From Rhizophlyctis rosea (Eukaryota > Chytridiomycota > Chytridiomycetes > Rhizophlyctidales > Rhizophlyctidaceae): a stretch of 64,000 bases of DNA. The position numbers were made by a program, and so were the translations under genes. The DNA lies in contig JADGJC010000087.1 of NCBI GenBank assembly GCA_027596075.1, positions 62,001 through 126,000 on the forward strand, in the 5' to 3' direction. The notes beneath the pieces are model-generated. The model had not been told where the DNA came from. It saw nothing but the letters and a program-made list of their open reading frames with translations, and searched no databases. This document shows positions 45,235 to 56,203 of this stretch, one piece after another. Within the stretch, counting starts at the first letter, position 1, and every line of letters starts with the position of its first letter.

Positions 45235-47410
45235 CTACCGATCCCCGCCCGCATCCAACAACACCTTCACAATCTCCTTTTGCCCAGCCGCCTTAGTCTC
45301 CCTGATTGCCACATCGAGCCCGCTCCTGTAAACCGTGCTGGACATTGTCGGATCAAGGCTCAAGCTGGTTGACAACAAGATCCGCACGACGTCAACGTGA
45401 CCGCCAGTAGATGCCTTCTTCAACGCCAGTATGTGCGCTTTCAAGCTCAACGTGGTCTTCAGGAGTACATTCACGACTTCCGTGTGACCCGCAGAAGCAG
45501 CTGCGTAGAGAGCGAGCTGGCGCACCGATTCACTGGTTCCCCTCCCCAACACTAGCTCTACAATCGCCACCTTCCCACTCGTCGCAGCCGCAACCAATGC
45601 CTTCTTAACAGTCCCTTCGCCGTGAGCGGCGTCCAACAGAGCTGTAAGCATCTCGATGTTCTCTTCTCCCACCACGAACTTGATTGCCCAATGATCGTCC
45701 GCACCGACGTCCCCACCCGCCTCCAGCAACGCCTTCACAACCTCCACTTGACCATCCTTAACAGCATGCCGCAACGCGAAATCCCTACGGGCGTGCACAT
45801 CTACGCCAGCGGCCAGCAACAACTTGACCACGTCCACTTGACCGCAACTGGATGCAAAACCAAGTGCAAACCCTCCATGAAGGCCCAAGTCGACTCCCGC
45901 ATCAAGGACACTATTGACGATTTCGATGAAACCCCCACCACAGCCGAGGGTAAATGCGCTAACACTTCCCGCCTGGGCATTTGCACCGGATGCCAACAAA
46001 AGCCTGAAAACCTCCGCATCACCATTCCCGGCAGCCATCCGAATAGCCTGATCATCTCTATAATGCACATCCGCTCCCGCCTTCAACGCTGTTTTCACGA
46101 CTTCGATGTGACCTCCCTCCGCCGCAGACGTAAGGGCTTCTTCTGCAAGGCAGGATGCTTGCTGCAACAGAGTGTGCACGATCTCAACGTGCCCGTTCAG
46201 AGCTGCCAGGCGAATTGCCCTTTTCATCCAAGAGACACCGAGCGCATCAGTGGTATCGCCAATGTTCTCTAAAGCCAATTGAATGACATCGACATGACCA
46301 TGTTCTGCAGCAGACTCGAGCGCGATGCCGGCGAGCTGGCGTTTGTTGCCATGATTTTTCAAGAAGATTCGCACAATCTCCGTGTCGCCTTGCTTGGCAG
46401 CCAATCTTATAGAAGCAGTCATGGCTGCAGCCTCGCTCGGGAAATCGGTGCCTTTTACGCGCCAAAAGTTCTTCATCAGAGCAGGATGCGTCCCAGTGAA
46501 GTTGGCGTTTGAAGACTGGAGAGCCGTAGGGTTGCCTGTTGCCAAAAAGATAGCCTCCGTGGAGTCTACTTCAGTTGCTGCACCCAAATCCATCAGGCGT
46601 TTTGTTGTTTCTAGGTCTCCCTTCTCCATCGCGCGTTCGAGTGCTTCCTGTTGAGGCCATTGGCTCGGAAAGGCGGTTTCCATCTCGGTTGCGTATGCGC
46701 AGATGACGTCCGGTATCCAGCGATCGACTGCCCACCAAAAGACTTTCTCCAACCCTTTGGTAACTTGCCTCCAGCCGGCTTCTGCCTGCGAAACAGGATA
46801 TGGTTGGAACTAATCACACAGACCTTGTAGTCAAGGATTTACCCAAACTAACCCAGAGCAAATCATCAGCCGTAATCAGGACACGGTGACCCTTGTTCAT
46901 GTTTCGCATCAGGCGACTGACGATCGGTCCCGACATTTGTGCGATTTTGCGAACGAGCTCAGGGGGCAGGATGGGCAAGTTGCCGGGAGACGGGATCGTC
47001 CAAAGCATGAGGTCAGGACCAGACGCGTTGGTACTTGCTTCGAGATGTTCTTCGATGCGTTTGATGAGAGCTGCTTTTGTTCCGTCGATCGCGAATCCTG
47101 GTAGTGCATAATAACTTTAGGACAGAAGCGTGAGAAAATCGTAGGGTTTTCAATTCGTACCAAGCTTGCCACATATTTCCTTCAACTCAGTCACACGACG
47201 CTTTGCGAGATAGGAGTGCACTTTGACGCGGCGAAAGAGCGTTGTATTGTTGCCATCTTTCTTCAGATCTGTGATTCGTGAGAAAGTTCAGTTGAAGGAA
47301 TGAGGGTTGTAGCATAAGCACTAGATCCCGTGAGAACTACCCAAATCTGCGCACTTAGCTGACAAGAGTGATGCCATAACATCCTCGTTGTGGTCGTTCA
47401 GTGCCGTCAT
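45235..47410 (-). CDS. SAP-domain plus ankyrin-repeat protein
   Basis: At least five exons from the ATG at 47410 (MTALNDHNEDVMASLLSAK). The exons at ~47271-47164 and 47111-46850 join to read YLAKRRVTELKEICGKLG then FAIDGTKAALIKRIEEHLE. This is a SAP domain, a helix-extended-loop-helix DNA-binding fold. Next comes an F-box-like segment (NLPILPPELVRKIAQMSGP). The long last exon (46752-45235) encodes about a dozen degenerate ankyrin units, such as AIRLAALNGHVEIVHTLLQQ and ALRHAVKDGQVEVVKALLEA, ending LDAGGDR. SAP would place it on chromatin, with ankyrins recruiting partners. The combination is unusual. It is unlike the WW-repeat protein at 22.7 kb, whose units are shorter and Trp-rich. Confidence 0.8.
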
Positions 47411-47865
47411 TGTTCATAAGAACCCAACCTGCACTTTAATGTTGTAGGTGGTGTTCGGTAAATGTGTACAGTAGTGAATATACACAGTCTGAAAGGATTT
47501 TAGGCCGTGCTGAAAACGAGCAGGGTGTTGCTTTTGTAGGAGGGGCGGGGGTATTGGGCTGGCCTGTCCGCGACTTTGGACCGCACTTCTACAAACGCCA
47601 CCACCCAATTTGGCCCGCTGCGCCATGTGTACGTACTGATGTATGTAATGTGGTGGAACATATTGAAAGGAGAAGCTAGATGCGGGGATTGAAAGGTCTC
47701 AACTCTCTAAACACCACGAATCCCAAGGTGCCAAGTTGACACTTCTCTCATAGGTATTGTGCTGCAAGCTATAAGTACCGGTACATCACCAATACTTATA
47801 CAACTTGCATTCCTCAAAAACCGATTTTCCAAAGTTTCTGCATTGACCCAAGCGTGCCCGCCATA
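47411..47865. promoter_or_regulatory. bidirectional upstream region
   Basis: About 455 bp between divergent starts. A poorly composed minus frame at 47414-47626 is not a gene. Nothing else seen. Confidence 0.35.
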
Positions 47866-48560
47866 ATGAGCGGGCACGAAAGTGACGAATATATAAACGA
47901 GCAGCTCGTGCAAATGAGCTTAGAGAAGCAAAGAATCGCAGAACAGCGGCAAAGGGAATATCATACAAATCCCCGGGAACGAGAACGACTCCGGCAAGAA
48001 TACCAGCAAATCCTGGACGCGAAAGTCGAAGTACCATCCGCGCCAGGGCCAAGTGACGAGTCCGCCATTGTTTACCTCCAATCCCCAAATCCATCCGCCG
48101 CTGCCAGCTTCTGCTTGAACACCCGCCACTCCTTCAGCATTGGCGGGATAACGAAGCAAGAATCCGCACTGCCACACCCCTCCTGGAGCTCCAGATCGCC
48201 GATAAGCATCAAAGCGCGACGGATTTCCCTCAGTATTCTTGTCTCCGGTACCTCGAGGTTGTTGCGCCGGGAAGCGTGTCGGATGGGAGGCGGATAGAGC
48301 GGTTGATAGAATCATGGAAGACGGGTCGGGTGGAAGAGAAGGAGATCAAAACGAGGTTGAGAGATCTAGTTTTCGTCACGGTTTTGATGGATAGGGGAGT
48401 TGGGAATGAGTACGAGCACAGGCCTAGGGACGAGCCTCGAGCAACATACACACAATTGGAAGGGGTTGCATTGGCGGTTTTTGATTGGTTCGTCAGAGGT
48501 GGGGTTTCCAGTGACCCAAAGGCCCCACCTCAGGTGAACTCCAGCGGTGGGAGGCGATAA
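47866..48560 (+). CDS. unknown protein with coiled-coil N-terminus
   Basis: Start ATG at 47866 (MSGHESDEYINEQLVQMSLEK, cut), a charged coiled coil to QQILDAKVE. A phase-0 intron at ~48031-48106 (GTACCA donor, GCCAG acceptor) follows. The second exon begins LLLEHPPLLQHWRDNEARIR and continues with a helical, moderately acidic segment (ESWKTGRVEEKEIKTRLRDLV; VALAVFDWFVRGG) to the stop at 48560. The joined frame is convincing, the family is not known to me. It may be the 5' part of a longer gene continuing at 48572. Confidence 0.55.
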
Positions 48561-48571
48561 CGGAAGATGAA

Positions 48572-49553
48572 ATGCGAGTTGCGTTCCAAATCACCGCCAC
48601 CAATCACTTCACCGGCATCAAACTCAAAACGCTCGTGAACCAACTTCGTCGACTTGGTGTGGCGCTATGGCAGAACACAGCTCACTGCTCTTCCTGCACC
48701 AAATCCCAGCACCCTACTCAAAACCGCCCCGGAAACCTCCTGGACTATCTCCTAACCCAATCCGAGCCTTTCTTTCGTGGCAGTAGCTCCCACTTTCACC
48801 TTCCCGAAAGGGTCTCATGGGAAGTCATCCAGCAAGGTCTAGGGCCCTTGTGGTGTACGCGCACCGAGTTCGGCGGCTCTGCTCTCAGCGATGTGTGGCC
48901 ATGCGAAGCTTTAAAGCCTCGAGAACGAATCAGATACAACATCCACGGACATTGCACCTGGCGCACATCATCTCGTTCCATTCCACACTCCTGTCCAATG
49001 GCTCATGTATTCCTTGATGGAAGTCCTATCATACTTTGAGAACGAGACAGGGTCCGGTCCATACATCCTGGTCACCGCACGGGATGGACGGCAGCTGGGA
49101 CTTATGCTCATGACGGATCTGGCGGATGAGAGGAATGAGGCATTCTTGATGGTGATTGAACTCGGTAGATGGGGATAGAGAAAGGGGTCTGACAGCGGGG
49201 GATGGGAAAGTGCCGAGGTTCGATATCGGGGATGGTGTGGTGGTTGAATGGAGGGCATTGACGGTTGCAATCATGGGTCCAATTGCCGAAAACCGCATGA
49301 AAGCAAAACTGTTTAATGATGATCCGGAGGGAAAGCTTTCTTTGAGTCAAGTTTGGAATGGTAAGTTTCTTCGATTCTCGGCAAGAGTAGTTTAGCATTT
49401 GCTTGTGTGGGATAAGACCAAATACTATAGATAAATCTCCTTTTGTGCGCTGCAGGCCCTTTCAGGCTGGTACCGGAATTTGCGCGTAGTCAAAGAGAAG
49501 GGCGACCTGCATTGGATATGGATTGTGATCGCAACCATCGTGCAGCGATGATC
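48572..49553 (+). CDS. unknown gene, exon structure unresolved
   Basis: Coding-like pieces in plus frames. The first is 48572-49039 (MRVAFQITATNHFTGIKLKT). A piece at ~49010-49180 reads YFENETGSGPYILVTARDGR and LMTDLADERNEAFLMVIEL. A piece at ~49200-49360 reads VVVEWRALTVAIMGPIAENR and SLSQVW, ending at a GTAAGT donor. The last piece, at 49457-49532 after a CAG, reads ALSGWYRNLRVVKEKGDLHW and stops near 49532. The last two join in frame, so a real gene ends here. The links to the 5' pieces, and to the gene ending at 48560, are uncertain. Confidence 0.4.
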
Positions 49554-49976
49554 TTTGAAGAATCAATGTATTTATGTAATAGTTAGGTGATTGAATCGAT
49601 GAGATTACGTAGTTCGCCTGTTATGTGGTGCTGGCGTGATGTTGCATTTCGAAACTGCTCAAATGTTCTTCTTCATCGGGGAGCATCCGAATATTGGCGA
49701 ATATGATGGGGCAAGACTCGAAAGGACCCTGAAAATGGTTGATCCGTGGCTTGGCAATGGCTGGAATGCACTCGTCCAAAGCCTCCCGCAGCAACTTCTT
49801 CTATTGCCCTCGTTTACATTTTCCCACACATTTCCATATCAGCCATCTCGAGGGTAATTTGAGACCGCCTTTACGGTTGTTGCTCTAGCTCCTTTGGAAG
49901 GCGCAGGCACATCGTTGTGTTCTACGAATTTCTCTACCTCCTTTCGTGTTCCTCCCGTATTGAAGAGCGTACAACA
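49554..49976. other. intergenic, upstream of CWF19L1
   Basis: About 420 bp; a plus frame at 49636-49857 has no domain. Nothing else seen. Confidence 0.4.
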
Positions 49977-52475
49977 ATGGCAACGAACGTGAAAGTGTAA
50001 GCGGGTCTCATTTCCGAAATCTCCAAACTCGAATATACCGTAAAGGACATACCCTGACACTTCCCTTTGTTTCAGCTTAGTTACGGGGTCTTTCAATGGT
50101 CAGCTAAAACAAGGGCTAGCTAAAGTGGCATCTTTCAACAAGAAGGCCGGCCCGTTTGATATGCTGTTGTGAGTGCCAAAACGCGAGTCTAAAAAGGTGG
50201 AACTTTCGAACTCATATACACTTTTAGATGCACGGGGGATTTCTTCGGAAAGGCGTCATCGGAGGATGTGGATGCCTTGGTGGGTGGGCGGTTGAAAGGT
50301 CAGTATTATTGCAATGGTCAGGTTGATGAGTTAAAGTCATATTAACGAACTGAACAGTGCCCATTCCGACATATATCATCAGCGGGAAACATAGTCTCCC
50401 TCAAGCTGTCATTGACGTTGTCAATAGACAGGATGGCGAGATTTGTGAGAATCTGGTGTATTTAGGTACATTGGCTTCGACGTATGCGGGAAACTCAGTT
50501 TATCAATGCCTGACATGGCTTCCACAGGAAAGCACGGGAAGCTGGCAACGGCACAAGGAGTTACCATTGCCTTTCTGAGTGGCGTCTCAGATCCAAATGG
50601 TTTACGTCCTGAAACTAAGACTGAACCAGACGATGCCAGCGCAAACCCCTCAGCGCCAGATTATGCAGACGCGGCTGCCTGCTACTCTCAAAATGCCGTA
50701 TCCGCGCTAACGTCCCATCAAAAGAAAGGCTCTGGAATAGATATCTTGCTGACGTCTGAGTGGCCCGAAGGCATCACAAGAAATTCTTCTGCCGCGAAGT
50801 CCGTCCCCGCAGATGCGGAGCCGGCTGGATCGCAAGCCGTTGCAGATATCGCCAAAGCCCTACAACCGCGATATCATTTTGCCGGAGGCGTTGCACCGGG
50901 GACGGAGACGTCTCCTCCATTCTTCGAGCGAGAACCATACAACAACATCAATGGTGCCGCATATGCAACGAGGTTCCTCGGATTGGGCGATTTTGGGGCT
51001 CCCAACAAAGCAAAGGTAGGATCGTTGCAAGAAGCTGCTTGTGCGCCTAACGTGTGCTGACAGTGCCTCGATATTCTCAGTGGTACTATGCATTCAATAT
51101 CGTTCCAATGTCGAAAATCGATGAAGCAGTTCTCAATACCCAAGTACCAAATACAACTGAAAATCCTTTTATTGCTGCCGGGGCTGGACGGAAGAGGCAA
51201 TTGGATTTGGAGGTTAGCCTGGTCACAGTCCAATTGCATGACGGGGGTTCAACTAATTGCAATTGCATGTAGACCGAAGACAACTACTTCTGGGGTGGTC
51301 AATCCAATGGCGGGAATAAGCGACATGCCAAAGGACGAAGTGAGTTTGCTGCTTCAGTTGTCGTGCCAAAACGGCTTGTGTCAAGTCCTGATTACTGACG
51401 ATCAATGTAGGACCCCCACCAGACACGTACACCTGCCACCGATGCAACGAAAAGGGACATTGGGTTCAAGATTGTCCCGCAAAAGACGCTCCACCAGAAA
51501 GCTACGTCTGCAACCGCTGCAGTCAATCCGGTCATTGGAACCGAGATTGTCCTGAAGGCGCCGGTCATAGAAGAAGAGGCGAAGGAGGCCCAAGGCGGGA
51601 CCGTAAGTTTTGAATGAGCTCCATGCGATCGTTGCAGTTGCAATATGACCAAATCTTTCTCTCCGTCTCGCAGCGCAACAGTGCTGGTTCTGTCTATCAA
51701 ATCCGGACCTCGAAAAGCACCTCATCATCTCCATCGGGTCGGAGGTGTATGTTGCACTGGCGAAGGGTGGATTGCTGGATTGGGGCGGTCATGTGTTGAT
51801 TGTGCCAATTGCCCATTACCCGTCGAGTAGACATATGAGAGCGTTGGAAGGGGACGGAGCTACGGCGGCGAAGGACTCGCTGGAGGAGGTTGAGAAGATT
51901 AATCAAGCGTTGGTGAAGACGTTTGAGGGGAAGGGAATGGTGACGGTGGTGTTTGAGTTGTTTGGTGGCGGCAGGGGAGAGGATGGGACGTTGCTGCACA
52001 TGCATGAGCAGGTGAGTTCGCTTGTCGCACGGGCAAGCGCTTGGAAATCATTGTTGACGATGGTCCCTTCCACATTCATCAGGTCATACCATTACCCGCC
52101 GAACTAAAAGACGACATCGGGCCAGCATTCCACCAACAAGCCGAAGCCGAAGGTCTCATCCCCGTGGCAGACTACCCAGACGACCTCAGCATCCCGTTCT
52201 GTCGAGTATCATATCCCTCGCCCGATGACGACGGTGAAACCAAAACAGTGATATTCATACCTTCGGTGGAGCGGATGGAGGAACACTGGCGGAGATCGGA
52301 TGAGGCGATTGAGCATGGGAGGCGGCCGCCGAGACTGATGAATTTGCAGTTCGGACGGCTGGTGTGTGCGCGGTTGCTTGGGGCGCCGGAGAGGGCGGAT
52401 TGGAAGGCGTGTGTTTTGAATATGGAGGAGGAGAAGAAGCTGGCGGAGAGTATGAGGAAGGTGGTTGTTATATAG
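49977..52475 (+). CDS. CWF19L1: CWF19-like protein 1 (Drn1) with two CCHC zinc knuckles
   Basis: About eight exons. Starts MATNVKVLVTGSFNGQLKQ with a metallophosphoesterase-like N-terminal domain (GPFDMLLCTGDFFGK; VPIPTYIISGKH; GLGDFGAPNKAK). The exon at 51412-51600 then encodes two zinc knuckles (YTCHRCNEKGHWVQDC and YVCNRCSQSGHWNRDC, each C-x2-C-x4-H-x4-C). The CwfJ domain follows (QCWFCLSNPDLEKHLII; GHVLIVPIAHYPS; HMHEQVIPLP), a HIT-like fold with the cysteine pair. The last part is the CwfJ C2 segment ending ESMRKVVVI. Drn1/CWF19L1 binds the debranching enzyme Dbr1 and the late spliceosome in the nucleus. Start context ACAACAATGG is good. Confidence 0.93.
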
Positions 52476-53062
52476 GGCGAATCATTGTCTGCACTTGAAA
52501 CGCGGCATCGTGCTTGTTTGTAAATATTTGCTTCTAAAAAAGAATACTCGCAATTGCAAGTCTGCATGTTTTCCACATGATGTACAAGTCAGTTACATCA
52601 CCCGTGGGCAGTGCATTTTTGTGAATTCTGTCATCTCCAGGTGTGCAAGCATTGCGATGGGCGCAACGGAAAAAATCGATTCATGAGGTTCCAACTGTGG
52701 CTTCGAACACAGGTTGTCTCAATTGCTAGAGCATAGTATTCAACCCCCGAGACCGGCATGCTAACCAGTGAGCCATGAGTCCTTCGAACATGGTCGGGAG
52801 ATGTGTCTGTTCACTTGACCAAATGGGTCTCAACCAACGTGGCTTGTGAGCGGCCCAGGGATGCTCAGGGAGTGGTGCGGTGTATGTTACACAAGGATTT
52901 AGATCCGAAACTCTAAAACCTTCGCACAATCCGAAAAGTCACCTTTTCTCCCTTCTTTCTGCCTTTGGTCCATAAGTAGTCCACTCCTCATTTCTCCCTG
53001 CTCAAGTCAATTGATCCTTTCTTCGCCTCTGGTTCCCATTTTGAGTTCACTCTTCAATCAAC
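52476..53062. other. intergenic with a Pol III-promoter-like element
   Basis: About 590 bp between two plus-strand genes; it holds the A/B-box element listed separately and a pyrimidine-rich stretch before 53063. Confidence 0.45.
52685..52795 (-). other. tRNA-derived element with A and B boxes
   Basis: On the minus strand TGGCTCACTGGTTAGCATGCC (52774-52754, cut) resembles an A box and D-arm, and GTTCGAAGC (52708-52700) is a perfect B box (GWTCRANNC). Between them GTCTC and GAGAC could form an anticodon stem around an oversized loop. The T-stem is off by one base and no matching acceptor strand is found, so it is either a decayed intron-containing tRNA or a tRNA-derived SINE fragment. Confidence 0.35.
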
Positions 53063-54074
53063 ATGCCAGCAAACATCATGCGTATTGCTCTTCTGAGCAT
53101 TGCCGCTCTCGGCGTCGATGCAGCTGGTCAATGGAGCAGACGTATTTACTACGTATGTAAAATCTTTGTGTACCAATATTTAGCCCAGGAAGTTGAAGTT
53201 TTATAACCCTCTCCTCGAATTTCCAGGACAACCTTCCCTGTAAACCCGACCACTACGCCCACCTCATCTCTGTCTACATCCCCTCCACACCCTGCGCCGG
53301 CAAAACTACCGCAGAAGAATCCCTCCTTACATCATGTATTCCCAAATCGGAAGACCCGCTCGCTGCTTCGTCCGAGGGGTCTGGATGTGATACGGTTACG
53401 TCGGACTTGCCGTCTGATGGGGAGTGGATTCCACCTACTGGGCAGGGGTCCAAGATACCTGGCGCGCCGTATCTTGTGGTGAATGTTTATGGGAATGTGG
53501 AGGGGTGTAAGGTGGAGAAGAGTACGAATTCTATTACGCAGAATGTGTACGCGGCGGATGGGAAGTGTCATGCTTATGAACCTGGTGAGTGCCCCGTCGT
53601 TGCATTTGTGCTGTTTGTTTGTAAACAAACCGGGTTGTGGCTTGTTGACATACTCTGACTTTGCAAACAGGTGTATTCTTTAAAGCGGCATGCAACTCTG
53701 CGCAAGGCATCGTCACATGGTGTACTGATTCTGCGTGCACGAAGTGTGGGGCAACTGGTACTCTTAGTGAAGGGGTTGCTGGGACCTGGACTCTGAATGC
53801 GGACTGCACCGGCTCCGCAATGGGGTCACCTTCTCGCTCTATATGCTCGGGTGGTGGCAACTCTCCGTTGCCCAACTGGGGTTCTTCCAATGCGACTTCA
53901 ACGACCACAACTGCGACGTCGCCATCGACTTCCCGCGGTGTTGCTTCCACTTCTGCAAGTGCCAGTGCTAGTCCTACTGCTGCTGGACAGGCGAACGGTG
54001 CTGGCGTGGGGAAGAAAGAAGGAATGGCTGTTGTAGCGGCGGTTGCTGCCATTGCTGGGGCCATTGCGATGTAA
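53063..54074 (+). CDS. Cys-rich secreted protein with GPI-anchor-type C-terminus
   Basis: Three exons (53063-53152, 53227-53584, 53671-54074) in phase, 283 residues. The N-terminus MPANIMRIALLSIAALGVDA is a signal peptide. The mature part has about ten Cys (LPCKPDHYAHLISVYIPSTPC; CTDSACTKCGATG; CSGGGNSPLP) likely in disulfides. A Ser/Thr-rich stalk (NATSTTTTATSPSTS) suited to O-glycosylation follows, and a hydrophobic C-terminus VAAVAAIAGAIAM after a small-residue site suggests a GPI signal. It should sit on the cell surface or wall. I recognise no enzymatic domain. Confidence 0.85.
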
Positions 54075-54779
54075 TTCTTACCTGTATGCAATTCTGTGCG
54101 CGATCTTAGTATTTTGTAAACTTGGATATGTAATTTCATGCTGGATGCCCTTTTTTGTAAAATCGAGATTGTAGTAGCAATGACCGTGATATTAGAACTC
54201 TTCGATGGCGACATTAGTGAACTAGCTGCCCGTGTTTGATGGTCAGTTACGGCTTATGGCCCAACTGTGTTTTGCATGCGGTAATATGGGTGGACCAGAC
54301 TGCCATGGGCGAAGACGGGATAGTTTTCGTTGCGACTGTGTGGTCATTGTCATCCCCGTATACCTCACGGGTGTAATGCGCCGACTCTCACTTTCCAGAT
54401 TTTCAAAATTCCAAAAAAGGCAGAGAAGATCCCTAGCATGCAAAACTGATGGTTGAACAGTTGGGAGAGGGTCCTTTCATGCTTACGGTAAGAGTGATGT
54501 CACCCACATGATCCACCGATCGTGCCACTGATCGGAACTGCTGTGGGGTTTCGAGTTGGGCTGGAGCGGGAACAACCTTCACCTTCGACCTCTTCCTGCA
54601 CACTTCCTCCCTCTCCTTCACAATTTTCACAACTCAGACTTCATAACCAACCGCAATCCTGAAACCATTCCCGACCGATAATACATACGCGCCTTCCCAA
54701 GTTGAACAACCAACCAATAAACCTCAAGGCAAACTCCAACGCTCACAACACATATCTTTGTCCACACCGGTCACCTCTC
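54075..54779. other. intergenic
   Basis: About 700 bp with AT-rich 3' sequence after 54075 and a C/A-rich leader before 54780. No credible gene, tRNA or repeat seen. Confidence 0.45.
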
Positions 54780-55661
54780 ATGTCACCAACAGCAACCACA
54801 CCCACTTCCCCACCACCCAACCCCGACTCCCCACTCAGAATCTACCGCACCCTCCTCACATTCCTAGACCAACTAACCTCATTCGTATCCTCCCTCCCGC
54901 CCACGGTCTCAACACCAGACGGCGATAAAGACCCATTCATCATCGCTTCCACCGTCTCCCCCGCATCCACAATAGGCAAACACCTTAGACACATACTCGA
55001 TCATATTCGATTATTATTTGATGTTTGTCCGTTCTTCGGGTTCGGGGAGAGCGGTGGGAGTATTAGTGCGGTCGGACAGGCGGGGCTTGGTGGGGGGTTT
55101 GGTGGGGGGAGGGCGTGGGTTGTTGAGTATGATAAGCGGATACGGGATGTGAGTTTGGGGGGTTTGTTTTCTTTTGGAGGTCTACACATCGAGCGTGGGA
55201 ACTCATATAATCGACGAAATCTCTCCTTTCCAGCCCACAGTAGAATCAGACCGCCACACAGCCCTAAAACTCATTCAAACCCTCAAACAAACCATCCAAC
55301 GCGTCGCCCACCTCGCACTCCCCATCGATACTCCCGTCACCACCTGCTTCACCCTCACACCAGACGAACCCGACACGTTTTTGCCATCAACCCTCGGAAG
55401 AGAAGCGTGGTTCGTCGCGCATCATGGCATTCATCATGCTGCGTTGATGAAGGCTATTTGTATTGAGGTGGGTGGAGGGACCGGTCTCTTCGTTCAGGCG
55501 ATGGATTTTACACATGATGATGTGCTGAACGTGTTTTTCTCTACTTTACTATGTCGATGTTTCTGCGTATTAAGCAGCTGGGCATCAAAGTGTCAGATAA
55601 TTTTGGTGTTGCGCCGGCGACTGTGAAGCATCATTTTGAGCATATGAAGGAGCAGGGTTGA
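54780..55661 (+). CDS. DinB-like four-helix metal-binding protein
   Basis: Three exons (54780-55148, 55234-55467, 55578-55661) in phase, 228 residues. After a Thr/Pro-rich start, STIGKHLRHILDHIRLLFD carries the first His of the DinB helix. After a Gly-rich loop, SDRHTALKLIQTLKQTIQRVA forms a further helix. REAWFVAHHGIHHAALMKAI carries the His-x3-His pair completing the expected three-His metal site. The end is LGIKVSDNFGVAPATVKHH. DinB/YfiT superfamily proteins include thiol-dependent metalloenzymes; no substrate is evident. The second intron (110 nt) has an ordinary but weak donor. Confidence 0.75.
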
Positions 55662-55920
55662 AGTGCTCTGCATTAGGGTGTAGGAGACGTTTATTGTTAG
55701 GAATATGTAGACCTACCTAGTATACCCATTTATGTGATTTTAGGAGTATATACCCCGTTTAGACTTGATTTTTGACAGACTTGGATTTTTTTGTCTCAGA
55801 AAGACTTTTCAGGCACTTGGGAGCTCTGTTCAACAATGGTCGTGCACATCTTTGGGATCTGAGCTCATGTAGAAAATTCAATAGGTATATAATTGGAGTA
55901 GAAAGGGCGAACATCACCAA
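55662..55920. other. intergenic, upstream of tRNA-His
   Basis: About 260 bp; AT-rich, T-runs near 55770-55795. Nothing else seen. Confidence 0.4.
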
Positions 55921-55991
55921 GTGGGTGTAGTTTAGGGGCAGAACGTCGCGTTGTGGCCGCGTCGACCCTGGTTCGATTCCAGGCACCCACA
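55921..55991 (+). tRNA. tRNA-His (anticodon GTG)
   Basis: The acceptor GTGGGTG pairs fully with CACCCAC. The anticodon loop TTGTGGC has anticodon GTG flanked by stem CGCG/CGCG. The T-arm CCTGG-TTCGATT-CCAGG is perfect. The D-arm region GTTTAGGGGCAGAAC has the expected GG. There is no intron. The 5' G at -1 required of tRNA-His is not encoded (A at 55920), so it would be added after transcription, as is usual in eukaryotes. Confidence 0.93.
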
Positions 55992-56203
55992 CTTATAAGA
56001 ACTCACACTTATAAGAACTCAAAAGAGACCTTTTTTTTGCCTTGTTCAAATCCCTCATCGCGCTTACAATCACCAACTATCTCATGTTTCACAGGGTTCC
56101 CTTCAAATATGGTACAAACTACATATACTTCTTTCTTGAGAAGACCCAAACATTGCCAAAACATTGCCAAAAATGATACACTCTTCCCAAAAATAAACCC
56201 CAA
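55992..56203. repeat. short tandem duplication next to tRNA-His, then 3' flank
   Basis: ACACTTATAAGAACTC occurs twice in direct tandem at 55989-56020, starting inside the tRNA 3' end. A T-run (56031-56037) follows that would act as Pol III terminator. The remainder to 56203 holds no gene. Confidence 0.6.
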
